Assembly (NCBI GenBank): GCA_947167515.1
Contig: CAMVIM010000015.1
Coordinates: forward strand, 20,401-84,400
Direction of reading: 5' to 3'
Origin: an uncultured Prevotellaceae bacterium
GTDB taxonomy: Bacteria > Bacteroidota > Bacteroidia > Bacteroidales > Bacteroidaceae
DNA length: 64,000 nt
This document shows positions 37,263 to 47,198 of this stretch, one piece after another. How positions within the stretch are numbered: the stretch's first letter is position 1; the number at the start of each line of letters is the position of its first letter. The notes beneath the pieces are model-generated. The model saw only the letters and a list, made by a program, of their open reading frames with translations, had not been told where the DNA came from and searched no databases. Position numbers and translations under genes: made by a program.

Positions 37263-38021
37263 TTGGCCTCGCCTTTTTTTCGTTTCAAGCAATTCACCAT
37301 CCGCCACGACCGTTCTGCCATGAAGGTTGGGACGGATGGTGTACTGCTTGGAGCATGGGCAAGTCAGCACACCGAACAGACCTCCACTTCCACCCCTCCA
37401 CACTCTGCCCTCCACACTCTGCCCTCCAAACTCCGCTGCCTCGACATCGGCACGGGAACAGGCGTGATTGCCCTCATGCTGGCGCAGCGTTTCCCCTCAG
37501 CTCAAATCGAAGGAATCGACATCGACGAGGCTTCTCTTTTGCAAGCAAAGGAAAACGTGGAGGCATCCCGTTTTGCCGATAGAGTCAGCATCAGAAAAGC
37601 AGACTTCATCGACCTAAAGTCTTTCACCAACAGATACAATCTAATCGTTTCAAACCCACCGTTCTACACAGAGGAAACATTGAGCGGAAATCAAACGAGA
37701 GACAAGGCTCGTCACACGGTGTCTCTGCCCTTTGAAGTGCTGATAGGAAATGCGGCTCAACTGCTGACCGAGGAGGGACTCTTCAGCGTCATCATCCCCT
37801 ATCAGAGCGCATCCGGCTTTATCAGCACCTGCGCCTTTCATCAACTCTATCTGATGCGACGGACGGATGTGCGTTCGAGCGAGAGGAAGCCCTTCAAACG
37901 AACGCTGCTGGAATTTGGCAGAAACATACGTCCTGTTGATGCCAGCATGATGACCTTGCACAACACGGAGAACCAACGTACCGCCGAATATGCGGAACTG
38001 ACCAAAGAGTTTTACTTATGA
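37263..38021 (+). CDS. trmN6: tRNA1(Val) (adenine-37-N6)-methyltransferase, TrmN6-like, with repeat insertion
   Basis: 252 residues from a TTG at 37263; a start this far upstream is needed because FRFKQFTIRHDRSAMKVGTD is the conserved N-terminus. SAM-binding motif LDIGTGTGVIALML and the catalytic SNPPFYTE (N-P-P-F) are intact. It methylates A37 of tRNA1(Val). Between LLGAWA and the LDIGTG motif are about 20 residues more than usual, encoded by 14-bp repeats (CCTCCACACTCTGC). The stop overlaps the next ATG by four bases (ATGA). Confidence 0.88.
   Translation: MASPFFRFKQFTIRHDRSAMKVGTDGVLLGAWASQHTEQTSTSTPPHSALHTLPSKLRCLDIGTGTGVIALMLAQRFPSAQIEGIDIDEASLLQAKENVEASRFADRVSIRKADFIDLKSFTNRYNLIVSNPPFYTEETLSGNQTRDKARHTVSLPFEVLIGNAAQLLTEEGLFSVIIPYQSASGFISTCAFHQLYLMRRTDVRSSERKPFKRTLLEFGRNIRPVDASMMTLHNTENQRTAEYAELTKEFYL
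37380..37434 (+). repeat. 14-bp tandem repeat inside trmN6
   Basis: Two adjacent CCTCCACACTCTGC copies plus degenerate neighbours (CCTCCACTTCCACC, CCTCCAAACTCCGC). 14 is not a multiple of three, so a gained or lost unit would shift the frame. Confidence 0.75.
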
Positions 38022-38554
38022 ACTACCAACAAATCATCGACAAATACTACCCCGAAGAGAACGAACTGAAGTACATCCTGATGCAGCACAGCCGCCAGGT
38101 GGCTGACAAAGCACTCCGCATCGTTGACAAGCACCCCGAACTGGAAGCCGACCGTCAGTTTGTGGAAGAAGCCGCCATGCTGCACGACATCGGCATTTTC
38201 CGCTGCAATGCACCTGGCATCCAATGCTTCGGCGCCGAGCCTTACATCTGCCACGGCACCATCGGCGCAGAACTGCTTCGCGCTGAAGGATTTCCACGTC
38301 ATGCCAGAGTGTGCGAACGGCACACTGGCGCAGGACTTTCGTTGCAGGAAATAGAGCAGCAGAACCTTCCTGTCCCTCACCACGACTTACTGCCCGAAAC
38401 CGTGGAGGAGCAACTCATCTGCTACGCTGATAAATTCTTCTCAAAAACCAAGCTGGCCAAAGAAAAAACGCTGGAACAGGCCATCCATTCCCTTGAAAAA
38501 TTTGGCAATGAGGGAGTGGCGCGATTCGTTAAATGGTCTAAAAGGTTCGAGTAA
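38018..38554 (+). CDS. HD domain phosphohydrolase
   Basis: 178 residues. HD motif: AAMLHDIGIFRC (HD at about 55-56) with QHSRQVADKA upstream and ICHGTIGAELL and CYADKFFSK (final Asp) downstream, the usual H...HD...H...D order. Such small HD proteins hydrolyse nucleotides or phosphates; substrate unknown. Overlaps trmN6 by four bases, so translational coupling is likely. Confidence 0.85.
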   Translation: MNYQQIIDKYYPEENELKYILMQHSRQVADKALRIVDKHPELEADRQFVEEAAMLHDIGIFRCNAPGIQCFGAEPYICHGTIGAELLRAEGFPRHARVCERHTGAGLSLQEIEQQNLPVPHHDLLPETVEEQLICYADKFFSKTKLAKEKTLEQAIHSLEKFGNEGVARFVKWSKRFE

Positions 38555-38602
38555 ATTAGTATTTATTAAACCCAACATGCCGATTATTTTCCGAAAAAGT
38601 CG

Positions 38603-38610
38603 TACCTTTG
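38603..38610 (+). promoter_or_regulatory. -7 box of the lptD gene
   Basis: TACCTTTG, 10 bases before the ATG at 38621. The leader would be only a few bases, so translation may start close to the 5' end. Confidence 0.5.
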
Positions 38611-38620
38611 CCCCCGTTTT

Positions 38621-41509
38621 ATGAGAAGTCAAAGGTTCATTGCGTCGTTTTTGGTACTGCTTACAGTGCTTTCCACGACAGCTCTCAACTATCCGCTGGT
38701 CGGCAAAAACAACTTTTTTGTCGGCCATCATGCTGTTGATAGCACGAACAGCGACACCATAAAGGACGCAACGCCAGACACAGCTCAAGTGTTGTCAGAA
38801 GCCGACTCTCTCCTTCTTAACATTGATTCTCTCAAAGCCATATTCGACCGCGAACACGGCATTGAGTCGAAAAGCACCTCTAAAGCCATCCAATGGAACG
38901 ACTCAGTGGCAGCCGCTGAGGATTCTATCAACAAATCGCAGAAAAAGAGCGCACTCGACGCTCCTGTGGCCTACGAAGCCAAGGACTCCATGACCTTCTT
39001 CATGAACACGAAGAACGCTTTCCTCTATGGTAAGGCCAACGTGAAATACCAGAACATAGAACTGACTTCGGAAAACATCCGCATGAACATGGACAGCTCA
39101 ACCGTCTATGCCACTTATGGACTCGACTCTGTGGGCAGCAAGTTCGGTACCCCTGTCTTCAAGGAAGGAAGCGACGAGTACAAGTCGGAAACCATGTCGT
39201 ATAACTTCGACACGAAGAAGGGCTATATCACGAACATCTACACGGCCCAGCAAGAAGGATTCCTCACTTCCGAACAATCGAAGAAAGGCGCTGAGGGTGA
39301 ATACTACCTGAAGGGTGGCACCTACACCACCTGCGACGAAGAGCATCCGCACTTCTACATCCGCATGTCGAGAGCAAAGGTGCGTCCTGGAAAGAACGTT
39401 TTTTCTGGCCCTGCTTGGCTCGTCGTGGAAGATGTTCCGTTGCCTCTGGCCATTCCCTTTGCCTACTTCCCCATCACCAGCACCTACTCCAGCGGATTCA
39501 TCATGCCCACCTATGGCGACGAGTTCACCCGAGGCTTCTACCTGCGCGACGGTGGCTACTACTTCGCCATCAGCGACTACATGGACTTGAAGGTGACGGG
39601 CGAAATCTTCACCAAAGGCTCGTGGGGCATCGGAGCACAAACCACCTACAAGAAACGCTACAAGTACAGCGGAAACTTCTACTTCAACTATCAGGTGACG
39701 AAAGAGGGCGAGAAGAACTTGCCCGACTATCTGGTCGAGAAGAACTTCAAGGTGCAGTGGAGTCACCGCACAGACCCGAAGTCGTCGCCCAACAGCACGT
39801 TCACCGCCAGTGTGAACTTTGCCACCCAGTCTTACGAACAGAACAACCTGTCTTCACTCTACAACCCTACCTCCTACTCACAGAGTGTCCGCACCTCGGC
39901 GGTCAGCTATTCACACAACTTCCAGAAGATAGGTCTTTCCCTGTCCAGTTCGTTCAACATCTCGCAAAACATGCGCGACTCCACCATCGCACTCACCTTG
40001 CCATCGCTGACTCTCTCGTTCTCACGCTTCTACCCTTTCAAGCGCAAGCATGCCGTAGGCAAAGAAAAGTGGTATGAGAAAATCAGCATGCACTATACGG
40101 GTACGCTGTCCAACTCCATCAACACCAAAGAGGACAAGGTGCTGAAATCGTCGCTCGTCAAGGACTGGAAGAACGGAATGAGGCACAACATCCCCATCTC
40201 AGCGTCTTTCAACATTCTGAAATACATCAACGTAACCCCCACGCTGAACTATACCGAACGCTGGTACACCAACAAGATCATGCAGAGTTGGGATGAAGGA
40301 AGTCAGAAAGTGGTGAGAGACACCATCTATGGTTTCAACCGTGTGTTTGATTACAACCTCTCGTTGTCGGCCAACACAAAAATTTATGGTATGTACAAGC
40401 CCAATCCCAAAGTGTTTGGCAAGAAGCTCCAGATGGTACGCCACGTGTTCTCCCCGACCATCGGCTTCAGTTATGCACCAGACTTCGGTGACTCGAAATG
40501 GGGCTATTGGAAGACTTACACAAAGACGGACGAAGAAGGCAATGTCTCGCTCGTGTCCTACTCTCCCTACTCAGGCTCTCTCTATGGAGTGCCATCGGCA
40601 GGAAAGTCGGGCATCATCAACATGGACATCTCCAACAACATTGAGGCGAAAATCAAAGACAGGAACGACTCCATCAAGAAAATCAGCATCATCGACGAAC
40701 TGGGTGCTTCCCTCTCCTACAACATGGCTGCCAAGAAACAGCCGTGGTCGAACCTCACCACCCGTCTGCGTCTGAAGTGGGGAAAGACCACTTTCAACAT
40801 GAACGCCGTCTTCATGACTTACGCCTATGAGTTTGACAAGAACGGCAACGTGGTTGTAGGTAACCGCACCGAATGGTCATACGGACGCTGGGGACGCTTC
40901 CAAGGCATGTCGAAGAACCTTTCCTACACCTTCAACAACCAAAGTTTCAGACAACTCAAAGAAAAGGTGCAACGTCTGTTCGGGCATGGAAAGGACAAAG
41001 ATGATGTCTCAGTGAACGACGATGATGATGACGATGACATAGACGACCCGAACAATCTGGAGACCAACATCAAGGATCCGAACCGAAAGAGCAGTAAAGA
41101 GGACTCGGAAGGACTGGACGAAGATGGCTACATGAAGTTCCAGATGCCGTGGTCTTTCTCCATCTCCTATGGTATCACCATGTCGGAAGACCGCACCAGA
41201 GACATCAATATTAAAACCATGCGCTACCCCTACAAGTTCACTCAAAACTTGAACTTTTCGGGCAACCTGAAACTGTCCAGCAACTGGAACTGCAACTTCG
41301 CTTCGGGATGGGACTTCACAGCCAAGAAGATTTCGATGACCACGGTGAACATCTCACGCGACATGCACTGCTTCAACATCTCCTGCGGTCTTGTGTTTGG
41401 CACGTTTACCAGCTACCACATCTCGTTGCGCGCCAATGCAAGCACCCTCACCGACGCACTCAAATATGACAAGAAATCCAGCTACTCAAGTAGCATCCAA
41501 TGGTATTAG
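38621..41509 (+). CDS. lptD: LptD-like outer-membrane LPS assembly protein
   Basis: 962 residues. An N-terminal hydrophobic stretch, a low-complexity region, then the LptA/OstA-like beta-jelly roll (~115-220, with TKNAFLYGKANVKYQN and YITNIYTAQQEGF) and a long beta-barrel. SGFIMPTYGDEFTRGFYLRDG matches Bacteroidota LptD at the barrel start. It inserts LPS into the outer leaflet. Near residue 800-840 there is an unusual acidic insertion (NDDDDDDDIDD, then SSKEDSEGLDED), probably a loop or inter-strand linker. The barrel ends with SIQWY, a terminal aromatic. Confidence 0.88.
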   Translation: MRSQRFIASFLVLLTVLSTTALNYPLVGKNNFFVGHHAVDSTNSDTIKDATPDTAQVLSEADSLLLNIDSLKAIFDREHGIESKSTSKAIQWNDSVAAAEDSINKSQKKSALDAPVAYEAKDSMTFFMNTKNAFLYGKANVKYQNIELTSENIRMNMDSSTVYATYGLDSVGSKFGTPVFKEGSDEYKSETMSYNFDTKKGYITNIYTAQQEGFLTSEQSKKGAEGEYYLKGGTYTTCDEEHPHFYIRMSRAKVRPGKNVFSGPAWLVVEDVPLPLAIPFAYFPITSTYSSGFIMPTYGDEFTRGFYLRDGGYYFAISDYMDLKVTGEIFTKGSWGIGAQTTYKKRYKYSGNFYFNYQVTKEGEKNLPDYLVEKNFKVQWSHRTDPKSSPNSTFTASVNFATQSYEQNNLSSLYNPTSYSQSVRTSAVSYSHNFQKIGLSLSSSFNISQNMRDSTIALTLPSLTLSFSRFYPFKRKHAVGKEKWYEKISMHYTGTLSNSINTKEDKVLKSSLVKDWKNGMRHNIPISASFNILKYINVTPTLNYTERWYTNKIMQSWDEGSQKVVRDTIYGFNRVFDYNLSLSANTKIYGMYKPNPKVFGKKLQMVRHVFSPTIGFSYAPDFGDSKWGYWKTYTKTDEEGNVSLVSYSPYSGSLYGVPSAGKSGIINMDISNNIEAKIKDRNDSIKKISIIDELGASLSYNMAAKKQPWSNLTTRLRLKWGKTTFNMNAVFMTYAYEFDKNGNVVVGNRTEWSYGRWGRFQGMSKNLSYTFNNQSFRQLKEKVQRLFGHGKDKDDVSVNDDDDDDDIDDPNNLETNIKDPNRKSSKEDSEGLDEDGYMKFQMPWSFSISYGITMSEDRTRDINIKTMRYPYKFTQNLNFSGNLKLSSNWNCNFASGWDFTAKKISMTTVNISRDMHCFNISCGLVFGTFTSYHISLRANASTLTDALKYDKKSSYSSSIQWY

Positions 41510-41568
41510 GAGAGTTGAAAACTGTAATGAAAATTGTACATTGTAAATGATAAATTGTACATGAAAAG

Positions 41569-41982
41569 ATGGCAAGAATACTCGCAATAGACTACGGACA
41601 GAAACGCACGGGCATCGCTGTGACTGACCCCTTGCAGATGATAGCCAATGGACTCACGACCATCGAGACCAAGGAACTGGAACGGTTCATCACAGACTAT
41701 GTGGCAAAGGAAGATGTGGAGACCATCGTCATGGGGAAGCCTACTCAGATGAACGGGGAGAACAGCGAGAACATGAAGCGCATTGAGCCTTTCTTCAACC
41801 GTCTGAAAAAGCTCTTTCCCAACAAGGAAATCGTCTATTATGATGAGCGTTTCACCTCCGTGCTGGCCCATCAGACCATGCTTCAGAGCGGCATCGGAAA
41901 GAAGGCAAGACAGAACAAGGGGCTTGTTGATAAAATCAGTGCCACCATCATTCTGGAAGATTACCTGCAAAGCAGAAGATAA
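41569..41982 (+). CDS. ruvX: Holliday junction resolvase-like protein RuvX/YqgF
   Basis: 137 residues, full length. RNase H-like fold: ILAIDYGQKRTGIAVTDP at the N-terminus (Asp of the active site), IVMGKPTQMNGENSEN and DERFTSVLAHQTM, ending in DKISATIILEDYL (final Asp). Family members process 16S pre-rRNA 5' ends. It precedes def in a likely operon; the gap upstream is built of TTGTACATTG-like words. Confidence 0.92.
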   Translation: MARILAIDYGQKRTGIAVTDPLQMIANGLTTIETKELERFITDYVAKEDVETIVMGKPTQMNGENSENMKRIEPFFNRLKKLFPNKEIVYYDERFTSVLAHQTMLQSGIGKKARQNKGLVDKISATIILEDYLQSRR

Positions 41983-42045
41983 ACCGAGAAAAGGGAATCG
42001 TGAAATTGTAAATAAAATAGTCAATAGTAAATCGTAAACCTGCAA

Positions 42046-42603
42046 ATGATACTACCCATGTACATCTTTGGTCAGCCTGTGCTCCGCAAGGTTGCCGAAG
42101 AAATAAACTTCGAGTCTTATCCGAATCTGAAAGAACTCATCTCGAACATGTTTGAGACCCTCGAACGTTCCGAAGGTGTAGGTTTGGCTGCGCCCCAAGT
42201 GGGCTTGCCCATCCGACTCTTCATCATCGACCTTGATGCCATCTCTGAGGATGAGCCACAATACAAGGGTTACCGCCACACGTTCATCAACCCCGAAATC
42301 CTCGAGGAAAGTGAAGAGACCGTATCCATGTCAGAAGGCTGCCTCTCCATCCCTGGCATCAACGAAAGTGTGAAGCGTCCCGCCAAGGTGCTGGTCAACT
42401 ACTTCGACGAGAATGGCGAGGAGCAGGAACGCTGGCTCGAAGGTTTTGAAGCCCGCGTATTCCAGCATGAATACGACCACCTCGAAGGCAAAATGTTCGT
42501 TGACCGCCTCTCCCCCTTCCGCAAGCAGATGATTAAGTCGAAACTCGTTGCCATGACCAAGGGCAAGTTCTCTGCCCACTACAAGTGCAAGGCAAATAGA
42601 TAG
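42046..42603 (+). CDS. def: Peptide deformylase
   Basis: 185 residues. All three motifs: GVGLAAPQVG (45-53), EGCLSIPG (Cys99, metal ligand) and HEYDHLEGK (141-149; His141, Glu142, His145). Removes the formyl group from nascent proteins. Lies 63 bases after ruvX and 64 bases before the TPR gene. Confidence 0.95.
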   Translation: MILPMYIFGQPVLRKVAEEINFESYPNLKELISNMFETLERSEGVGLAAPQVGLPIRLFIIDLDAISEDEPQYKGYRHTFINPEILEESEETVSMSEGCLSIPGINESVKRPAKVLVNYFDENGEEQERWLEGFEARVFQHEYDHLEGKMFVDRLSPFRKQMIKSKLVAMTKGKFSAHYKCKANR

Positions 42604-42614
42604 AACAAAAAGTT

Positions 42615-42716
42615 AAAAACTAAAAACTAAAAGTATAAGTAACCAATCAACACAAAACAATCATCGAATGAAAGTGCGTATGAAAAAAATACTCTCACTT
42701 TTAGTTTTTAGTTTTT
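42615..42716 (+). repeat. 20-bp perfect inverted repeat around the TPR gene start
   Basis: Left arm 42615-42634 (ACTAAAAACTAAAAGT end) lies before the gene; right arm 42697-42716 lies inside the signal-peptide codons (CTTTTAGTTTTTAG). The arms match at all 20 positions, with a 62-base loop that contains the ATG at 42668. Each arm is made of 7-bp AACTAAA units. Confidence 0.85.
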
Positions 42717-44242
42717 CCTTTTTAGTTGCTGCGGCCCAAATCAACACTGACCGCATGATGAATATTGCGCGCAACGCACTTTCTTATGACGACTATGTGC
42801 TCTCCATCAGCTACTTCAACATTGTCATCAACTATAAGCCCCACCTCTATGAGCCTTACTTCTTTCGGGGAGTGGCGAAGTTCTACCTTGAAGATTATTC
42901 TGGCACCATCCTTGACTGCAACGAGACCATTCGCCGCAACCCCTACTTTCCCAACAGCTATGAGTTGCGCGGATTGGCTCACATCAACCTCAACCACTTT
43001 CCCGAAGCCATCAAGGACTACAAGACGGCCACAGAAATGACCCCAGAGAACCGCTCACTCTGGCACAATCTTGCCCTCTGCTATATGGAGCTGGACAGTC
43101 TTAATCAGGCTGACAGCATCACCGACATCATCATCAAGAAATGGGCTAAGCATGCCGATGGCTACAGCATCAAGGCGCAAGTACTGCTCCAGAAGAAGGA
43201 CACCGTGGGCGCAGAAAGCATCATCGACAAAGCGTTAGATGTGGATAAATATAACGTCAATGCCCTCACAGCCAAAGCCACCATCCTGATGAGCCACGAG
43301 CAGTACGACGAGGCCGTGAAATACTATTCTGAATCCTTGCGCCTCAGCCCCAAGAATGCGGGCAGCCTCATCAACCGCGCTCTCTGCTATTACCATCTGA
43401 ACAAATACCGCGACGCGATGGCTGACTACGACCAAGCCCTCGTGTTTGAGCCACAGAATTTCGTGGGGCACTACAACCGAGGACTCCTTCGAGCCAATGT
43501 GGGTGAGGACAACCTTGCCATCGAAGACTTCAACTTCATCCTCTCCATCGACCCCGATGACATGATGGCGACCTTCAACCGCGCCACTCTGCTGGAGAAC
43601 ATCGGCGACTACCGAGGAGCCATCCGCGACTACACCACCGTCATCAACGAATACCCCAAGTTCCTCTATGGCTATGAACGCCGTGCCGCTGCCCGTCGCA
43701 AAATAGGCGATGCCGCCGGAGCCAACCGCGACGAGGAACACATCCTGAAAGAGCAGATAGCCCATCGCTACGGCTACTCCACCCCCACCTCACGCCAGAA
43801 AAACAAGACACGAAAGAAATCGCAAATCAACCTCGACGACTACCAGAAACTCATCGTGGAAGATGACAGCATACAAGAGCAAGTGTATGAAAGCGAATAC
43901 CGAGGCAAGGTGCAGAACCGTGAACAGGAAGCCAAGCTCATCCTGCCGAGCGAGCACACATATAATATATATAAAGGCACCAGCCAGGAATGCACCATCA
44001 CCACCTTTGAAAAAGCATACCGCGATGCCCAATCTGGCAACCTCTACGAGGCCATCGATGGCTTCACCCAGGTGCTCCGCCAGAATGACACCTTTGCCGA
44101 AGCCTACTTCAATCGAGGCCTCCTCCAACTCCTCCTCGACAATCCCGAACTCGCCATCCCCGACCTCTCCAAAGCCGGCGAACTTGGCATCTATCAAGCA
44201 TATAATATCATCAAGAAAAATCAGAAAATCAAGAAGAAATAG
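42668..44242 (+). CDS. Secreted TPR-repeat protein
   Basis: 524 residues. A second ATG (M5) starts a signal peptide ending near VAAAQIN; the lumenal part holds about ten tetratricopeptide units (for example YEPYFFRGVAKFYLEDYSG, LWHNLALCYMELDSLNQA and FVGHYNRGLLRANVGE). A charged linker at ~370-430 (TRKKSQINLDDYQKL) separates the last two units. TPR proteins mediate protein contacts; partner unknown. A 20-bp RNA hairpin encloses the start (42615-42716). Ends before the terminator at 44247. Confidence 0.88.
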   Translation: MKVRMKKILSLLVFSFSFLVAAAQINTDRMMNIARNALSYDDYVLSISYFNIVINYKPHLYEPYFFRGVAKFYLEDYSGTILDCNETIRRNPYFPNSYELRGLAHINLNHFPEAIKDYKTATEMTPENRSLWHNLALCYMELDSLNQADSITDIIIKKWAKHADGYSIKAQVLLQKKDTVGAESIIDKALDVDKYNVNALTAKATILMSHEQYDEAVKYYSESLRLSPKNAGSLINRALCYYHLNKYRDAMADYDQALVFEPQNFVGHYNRGLLRANVGEDNLAIEDFNFILSIDPDDMMATFNRATLLENIGDYRGAIRDYTTVINEYPKFLYGYERRAAARRKIGDAAGANRDEEHILKEQIAHRYGYSTPTSRQKNKTRKKSQINLDDYQKLIVEDDSIQEQVYESEYRGKVQNREQEAKLILPSEHTYNIYKGTSQECTITTFEKAYRDAQSGNLYEAIDGFTQVLRQNDTFAEAYFNRGLLQLLLDNPELAIPDLSKAGELGIYQAYNIIKKNQKIKKK

Positions 44243-44246
44243 CAAA

Positions 44247-44281
44247 AAAAGAAGTGGAGCGCACTGCGTTCCACTTCTTTT
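44247..44281. terminator. Bidirectional terminator after the TPR gene
   Basis: AGAAGTGGA (44250-44258) pairs with TCCACTTCT (44270-44278); A-run on one side and T-run on the other. The lipoprotein gene converges from the right. Confidence 0.85.
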
Positions 44282-44304
44282 ATGGTATCATTGTCGGTTG
44301 GTGA

Positions 44305-44721
44305 TTATTCACCTGTGATATAGCTCGTACATTCTTCTATTTCCTCCATGCTCATTCCCAAGTCCCGACCAGTCGTTACGATGGCATTGCCAAGTGTCTT
44401 ACCAAGTTCAAAGAATGTCTGGACATCATCCGCTTTAGGCACAAAACCAAGATATTGCTTGTCATAAGCATCGATGGCATCGGGGTATTCCTTACAAATG
44501 TTCAGCAACTCCTCCTTGCTCTTAGCGTTGTTGACTTTCTCTGTTGTACCCTCATAGAGAGCAACCAAAGCTGCACGAGCCCCTTCTTGATCATAACCTT
44601 CCACCCCAGCCTCCACTGCTGTAGAGTCCTGGCCATCCGGGTTCTGACTACTTGTGTTACCGCATGCCATCAGCGATGCAATCATCGTTGCAACGGCAAA
44701 TGAGAAAAATACTTTCTTCAT
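44305..44721 (-). CDS. Small lipoprotein of unknown function
   Basis: 138 residues. Lipoprotein signal with lipobox LMACGN (Cys20). After a Ser/Asp-rich linker (~25-45), the domain is mostly helical (GARAALVALYEGTTEKVNNAKS, VQTFFELGKTLGNAIVTTG) and ends in ECTSYITGE. No family recognised. It probably faces the periplasm. Minus-strand -7 box TACCTTTG at 44783-44790. Confidence 0.8.
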   Translation of the reverse strand: MKKVFFSFAVATMIASLMACGNTSSQNPDGQDSTAVEAGVEGYDQEGARAALVALYEGTTEKVNNAKSKEELLNICKEYPDAIDAYDKQYLGFVPKADDVQTFFELGKTLGNAIVTTGRDLGMSMEEIEECTSYITGE

Positions 44722-45107
44722 AAATGCTTTTTAGATTTAGATATTATTGAACGTAAAACCTATAAAGTAACTTTTTCATTTGCAAAGGTACAAACTCCTC
44801 CTCACATCACAAAACAAAAACAAGATTATTTCTCCATGGAATATGGCTTGTCGAGATAAAGTGTTGCATATGTCTGGATTTATTCGTTGATTTGGACACG
44901 CTGAACGAAATGGGAGAGGCGAACAAGGCAATTTGACGCTTTTTCAGCTGAAAAAGTGGGGATTGTGACTGTTTTTTGAGGAAAGTTTGCCGACGAACGG
45001 AAATTAAGTGGTAAATTTGCGAGATTTTTGTCGAGTCGGACCTTTAGCTCGATGTAGTCAAAGCTCAGAAACCACAGAAAAAGAAGATTCAATAATAAAA
45101 CAACAAT
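44722..45107. promoter_or_regulatory. Divergent region between the lipoprotein gene and thrS
   Basis: 386 bp. TACCTTTG on the minus strand (44783-44790) for the lipoprotein and TAAATTTG on the plus strand (45012-45019) for thrS, the latter about 90 bases before the ATG, leaving a leader of about 80 bases. I see no T-box or other aminoacyl-tRNA-sensing motif in that leader. No supported gene. Confidence 0.5.
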
Positions 45108-47051
45108 ATGATCAAGATTACTTTTCCTGACAATTCCGTGCGCGAGTATGAGGCTGGCGTGACGGGCTTAGAGATTGCCGAGAGCATCAGCCAGAGACTG
45201 GCGCAAGATGTGATTGCGTGTGGTGTGAACGGCGAGACGACGGAGCTGAACCGCCCCATCAATGAGGATGCGACGATTGCGCTCTACAAGTTTGAGGATG
45301 CTGAGGGTAAGCACGCTTTCTGGCACACGTCCGCTCACTTGATGGCGGAGGCTATCGAGGAGTTGTGGCCAGGCACTCAGTTCGGTATCGGTCCTGCCAT
45401 CGAGAATGGCTTCTACTATGACGTGATGCCACCCGAGGGTGTGAAACTGAGCGATGCCGACTTCCCGAAGATTGAGCAGAAGATGCAGGAACTGCAGCAG
45501 AAGAAGGAGGCGCTGGTGCGCAAGGACATCTCGAAGAAGGATGTGATGGAGTTGTTCGCATCGAAGGGTCAGACTTACAAGAACGAGTTGATTGCGGAGT
45601 TGGAGGATGGTAAGATCACGACTTACACGCAAGGTAACTATATCGACCTCTGTAAAGGTCCTCACTTGATGACCACCGCACCTATCAAGGCATTCAAACT
45701 CCTGTCGTTGGCTGCTGCCTACTGGCGTGGCGACGAGAAGCGCCCGATGATGACCCGTATCTACGGTATCTCCTTCCCCAAGAAGAAGATGCTGGATGAA
45801 TATCTGGTGGCACTCGAAGAGGCTAAGAAGCGTGACCACAGAAAGATTGGTAAGGAGATGGAATTGTTCATGTTCTCCGACCGTGTGGGTAAGGGTCTTC
45901 CGATGTGGTTGCCCAAGGGAACTGCCGTCCGTCTTCGTTTGCAGGACTTCTTGCGAAAAATTCAGAAGCGTTATGGCTATCAAGAAGTTATCACTCCACA
46001 CATCGGCGGTAAAAATCTCTATGTGACTTCAGGTCACTACGCTCACTACGGCAAGGATTCTTTCCAACCTATCCATACACCAGAGGAAGGTGAAGAATAT
46101 CTGTTGAAGCCTATGAACTGCCCTCACCACTGTGAGATTTTTGCATGGCAGCCACGTTCCTACAAAGACCTCCCTTTCCGTTGTGCTGAGTTCGGTACGG
46201 TGTACCGCTATGAGCAGTCGGGCGAGTTGCACGGTTTGACACGTGTGCGCTCGTTCACACAAGACGATGCCCACATCTTCTGCCGCCCCGACCAGGTGAA
46301 GGATGAGTTCCTGCGCGTGATGGACATCATCAACATCATCTTCAAGGCGCTTGACTTCAAGGACTTCGAGGCACAGATTTCACTCCGTGACCCTGAGGAC
46401 AAGGAGAAGTACATCGGCTCTGACGAGGTGTGGGAACAGGCACAGAACGCCATCATCGAGGCTTGTGCAGAGAAGGGTCTGCCCACTCGCACAGAATTGG
46501 GTGAGGCTGCGTTCTATGGCCCTAAGCTCGACTTCATGATTAAGGACGCATTGGGTCGCCGTTGGCAGTTGGGCACCATTCAGGTGGACTACAATCTGCC
46601 CGAGCGTTTCCAGCTCGAATACACAGGTGCTGACAACCAGAAGCACCGTCCAGTGATGATTCACCGTGCCCCATTCGGCTCGATGGAACGTTTCATCGCT
46701 GTGCTGATTGAGCACACGGCTGGCCACTTCCCACTCTGGCTCATCCCCGACCAGGTGGTGGTGCTCCCCATCTCGGAGAAGTTCAACGACTACGCCAAGC
46801 AGGTGGCTGCAACCCTGAACGCTCAGGATGTGCGCACCATCATCGACGACCGCAACGAGAAGATTGGACGTAAGATTCGCGACAACGAAATCAAACACAT
46901 CCCCTATCTGCTCATCGTGGGTGAGAAAGAAGCCGCTGATGGCACCGTAAATGTCAGAAAACAAGGCACTCAGCAACAGGAAACAATGAAAATCGACGAT
47001 TTTGCGAAGAAAATACAGGAAGAAGTTCGTCAAATGACCGAAAATTTCTAA
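45108..47051 (+). CDS. thrS: Threonyl-tRNA synthetase
   Basis: 647 residues. TGS domain (1-62), editing domain ([21 protein letters not shown]), catalytic core with zinc-site [10 protein letters not shown], motif 2 [23 protein letters not shown] and motif 3 [18 protein letters not shown], and the C-terminal anticodon-binding domain. Charges tRNA-Thr and edits Ser. Gives way to the infC promoter 50 bases after its stop. Confidence 0.97.
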   Translation: MIKITFPDNSVREYEAGVTGLEIAESISQRLAQDVIACGVNGETTELNRPINEDATIALYKFEDAEGKHAFWHTSAHLMAEAIEELWPGTQFGIGPAIENGFYYDVMPPEGVKLSDADFPKIEQKMQELQQKKEALVRKDISKKDVMELFASKGQTYKNELIAELEDGKITTYTQGNYIDLCKGPHLMTTAPIKAFKLLSLAAAYWRGDEKRPMMTRIYGISFPKKKMLDEYLVALEEAKKRDHRKIGKEMELFMFSDRVGKGLPMWLPKGTAVRLRLQDFLRKIQKRYGYQEVITPHIGGKNLYVTSGHYAHYGKDSFQPIHTPEEGEEYLLKPMNCPHHCEIFAWQPRSYKDLPFRCAEFGTVYRYEQSGELHGLTRVRSFTQDDAHIFCRPDQVKDEFLRVMDIINIIFKALDFKDFEAQISLRDPEDKEKYIGSDEVWEQAQNAIIEACAEKGLPTRTELGEAAFYGPKLDFMIKDALGRRWQLGTIQVDYNLPERFQLEYTGADNQKHRPVMIHRAPFGSMERFIAVLIEHTAGHFPLWLIPDQVVVLPISEKFNDYAKQVAATLNAQDVRTIIDDRNEKIGRKIRDNEIKHIPYLLIVGEKEAADGTVNVRKQGTQQQETMKIDDFAKKIQEEVRQMTENF

Positions 47052-47100
47052 CGTTAGAATAAGTTCGGAGGCATCTCAACACAAAAAATAATTCAATTAT

Positions 47101-47131
47101 TTTGTTATGTCTTCGATTTACACTAACTTTG
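47101..47131 (+). promoter_or_regulatory. Promoter of the infC-rpmI-rplT operon
   Basis: TTTG (47101-47104) and TAACTTTG (47124-47131), spaced by 19 bases, an exact consensus pair. Leader of about 60 bases to infC. Confidence 0.85.
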
Positions 47132-47198
47132 CACCCGATTTTGAATAAAAACAAATAAAACTTAACTTAACACATACCGAAGGTAGCAAGCCAACCGA

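Noticed and set aside
44880..45092. 70-codon minus-strand frame before thrS
   Set aside because: Overlaps the likely thrS promoter and leader; no homology signs.
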